The notes below the pieces were generated by a model. It was given only the letters and a program-made list of their open reading frames with translations. It was not told the DNA's origin and ran no database searches. A stretch of 49,744 bases of DNA, taken from NCBI RefSeq assembly GCF_013449375.1, contig NZ_JACDRR010000015.1, positions 1 through 49,744 on the forward strand, read 5' to 3'. A program made the position numbers and the translations under genes. Shown in pieces: positions 49,325-49,744 of this stretch (position 1 is the first letter of the stretch; each line of letters starts with the position of its first letter). This stretch comes from Pectobacterium sp. CFBP8739. GTDB lineage: Bacteria; Pseudomonadota; Gammaproteobacteria; Enterobacterales; Enterobacteriaceae.

Positions 49325-49744
49325 TTATCCTTCGAGGTTCGGCCAGTTTATCCTTCTAAGGAAATATTGTGGTTGCTGGCTCATGTGCACCTGAATTTTT
49401 AAATAAATGTCTGAAGATGACGTGCCTTTAGCTCGTTCATCATAATATATCCTTGTTGTATCCGCTAATACCGACTGATCCCACTCAGAAAATTTTTCAG
49501 CAGATTCGGGGGTTACCCGTTCCCCCGTATAAGAATTGAATACATCAGGATAATGCTCAATAGAGACTAACTCACCTGAATGACGTGGTGTTGCGTAGGC
49601 ATCTTTAATATAAGAATCAACTTCATTCTGATCGGTACGGCTACGCAGTTCCTGGTACTTACTAAAAACAGAATCAGGTAATGTAGACTGCTGCTGTGCC
49701 TGAGATGAAAGCGACACCTTAGTGCTAAATAACTTCGCCAAATA
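49325..49744 (-). CDS. Unrecognised protein upstream of the exporter, N-terminus probably cut by the window end
   Basis: About 139 residues are visible on the minus strand, ending with TAA at 49325. A TTG at 49741 could be a start, but the frame is open to the window edge, so the true start probably lies outside. The sequence is polar, without membrane segments or cysteines, with SLSSQAQQQSTLPDSVF near the visible start and QPQYFLRRINWPNLEG at the end. I recognise no family. Only 43 bp separate it from the ATPase gene, so it is likely cotranscribed with the exporter. It could be a substrate or an accessory factor, or unrelated. Confidence 0.7.
   Translation of the reverse strand, partial: YLAKLFSTKVSLSSQAQQQSTLPDSVFSKYQELRSRTDQNEVDSYIKDAYATPRHSGELVSIEHYPDVFNSYTGERVTPESAEKFSEWDQSVLADTTRIYYDERAKGTSSSDIYLKIQVHMSQQPQYFLRRINWPNLEG

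Overview
The window is chromosomal DNA of a gammaproteobacterium of the order Enterobacterales. Most proteins can be named by comparison with remembered E. coli K-12 sequences, and the gene order follows E. coli in two long blocks. The accessory genes, the intergenic repeat element and the way the two blocks are joined suggest a soft-rot member of the Pectobacteriaceae, most likely Pectobacterium. That genus call is inference. I see no rRNA, tRNA, CRISPR array, prophage or insertion sequence.

Layout. (1) 1-2463: the C-terminal end of a large Ig-like repeat protein followed by a TolC-like outer-membrane lipoprotein, probably the tail of a type I secreted adhesin locus. (2) 2877-23262: a conserved block, argP, yggE, argO, mscS, fbaA, pgk, epd, tktA, loiP, speA, metK, sprT, endA, rsmE, gshB, yqgE, ruvX. 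It carries arginine export, osmotic protection, central carbon metabolism, polyamine and S-adenosylmethionine synthesis and glutathione synthesis. The agmatinase gene speB, which in E. coli lies between loiP and speA, is absent; an AT-rich stretch with a LuxR-type regulator occupies its place. (3) 23366-25925: fbp and mpl. (4) 26033-39926: a second conserved block, purA, yjeT, hflC, hflK, hflX, hfq, miaA, mutL, amiB, tsaE, nnr on the minus strand, and queG divergent from nnr. (5) 40453-44466: ahpF, ahpC and a large DUF4153-type membrane protein. (6) 44626-49744: a compact four-gene ABC exporter operon (ATPase, FtsX-type permease, TolC-like channel, HlyD-type adaptor), preceded by an unrecognised gene cut by the window end.

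Regulation visible in the sequence includes candidate operators for ArgP (upstream of argO), Cra (upstream of epd), MetJ (three tandem boxes upstream of metK) and PurR (upstream of purA). There is also a PhoB-like box with no gene directly behind it. Intrinsic terminators mark most transcription-unit ends, and one lies between ahpC and ahpF. Four junctions use the same 8-base overlap in which a start codon sits just before the upstream stop (mutL/miaA and three in the exporter operon); a fifth may occur at the start of speA.

No completely new system is proven. The parts most worth pursuing are the exporter operon with its unrecognised leading gene, the regulator that replaces speB, the 15-bp tandem repeat in front of tsaE, the duplicated 13-mer around a structured element between endA and rsmE, and the candidate peptide overlapping the start of speA.
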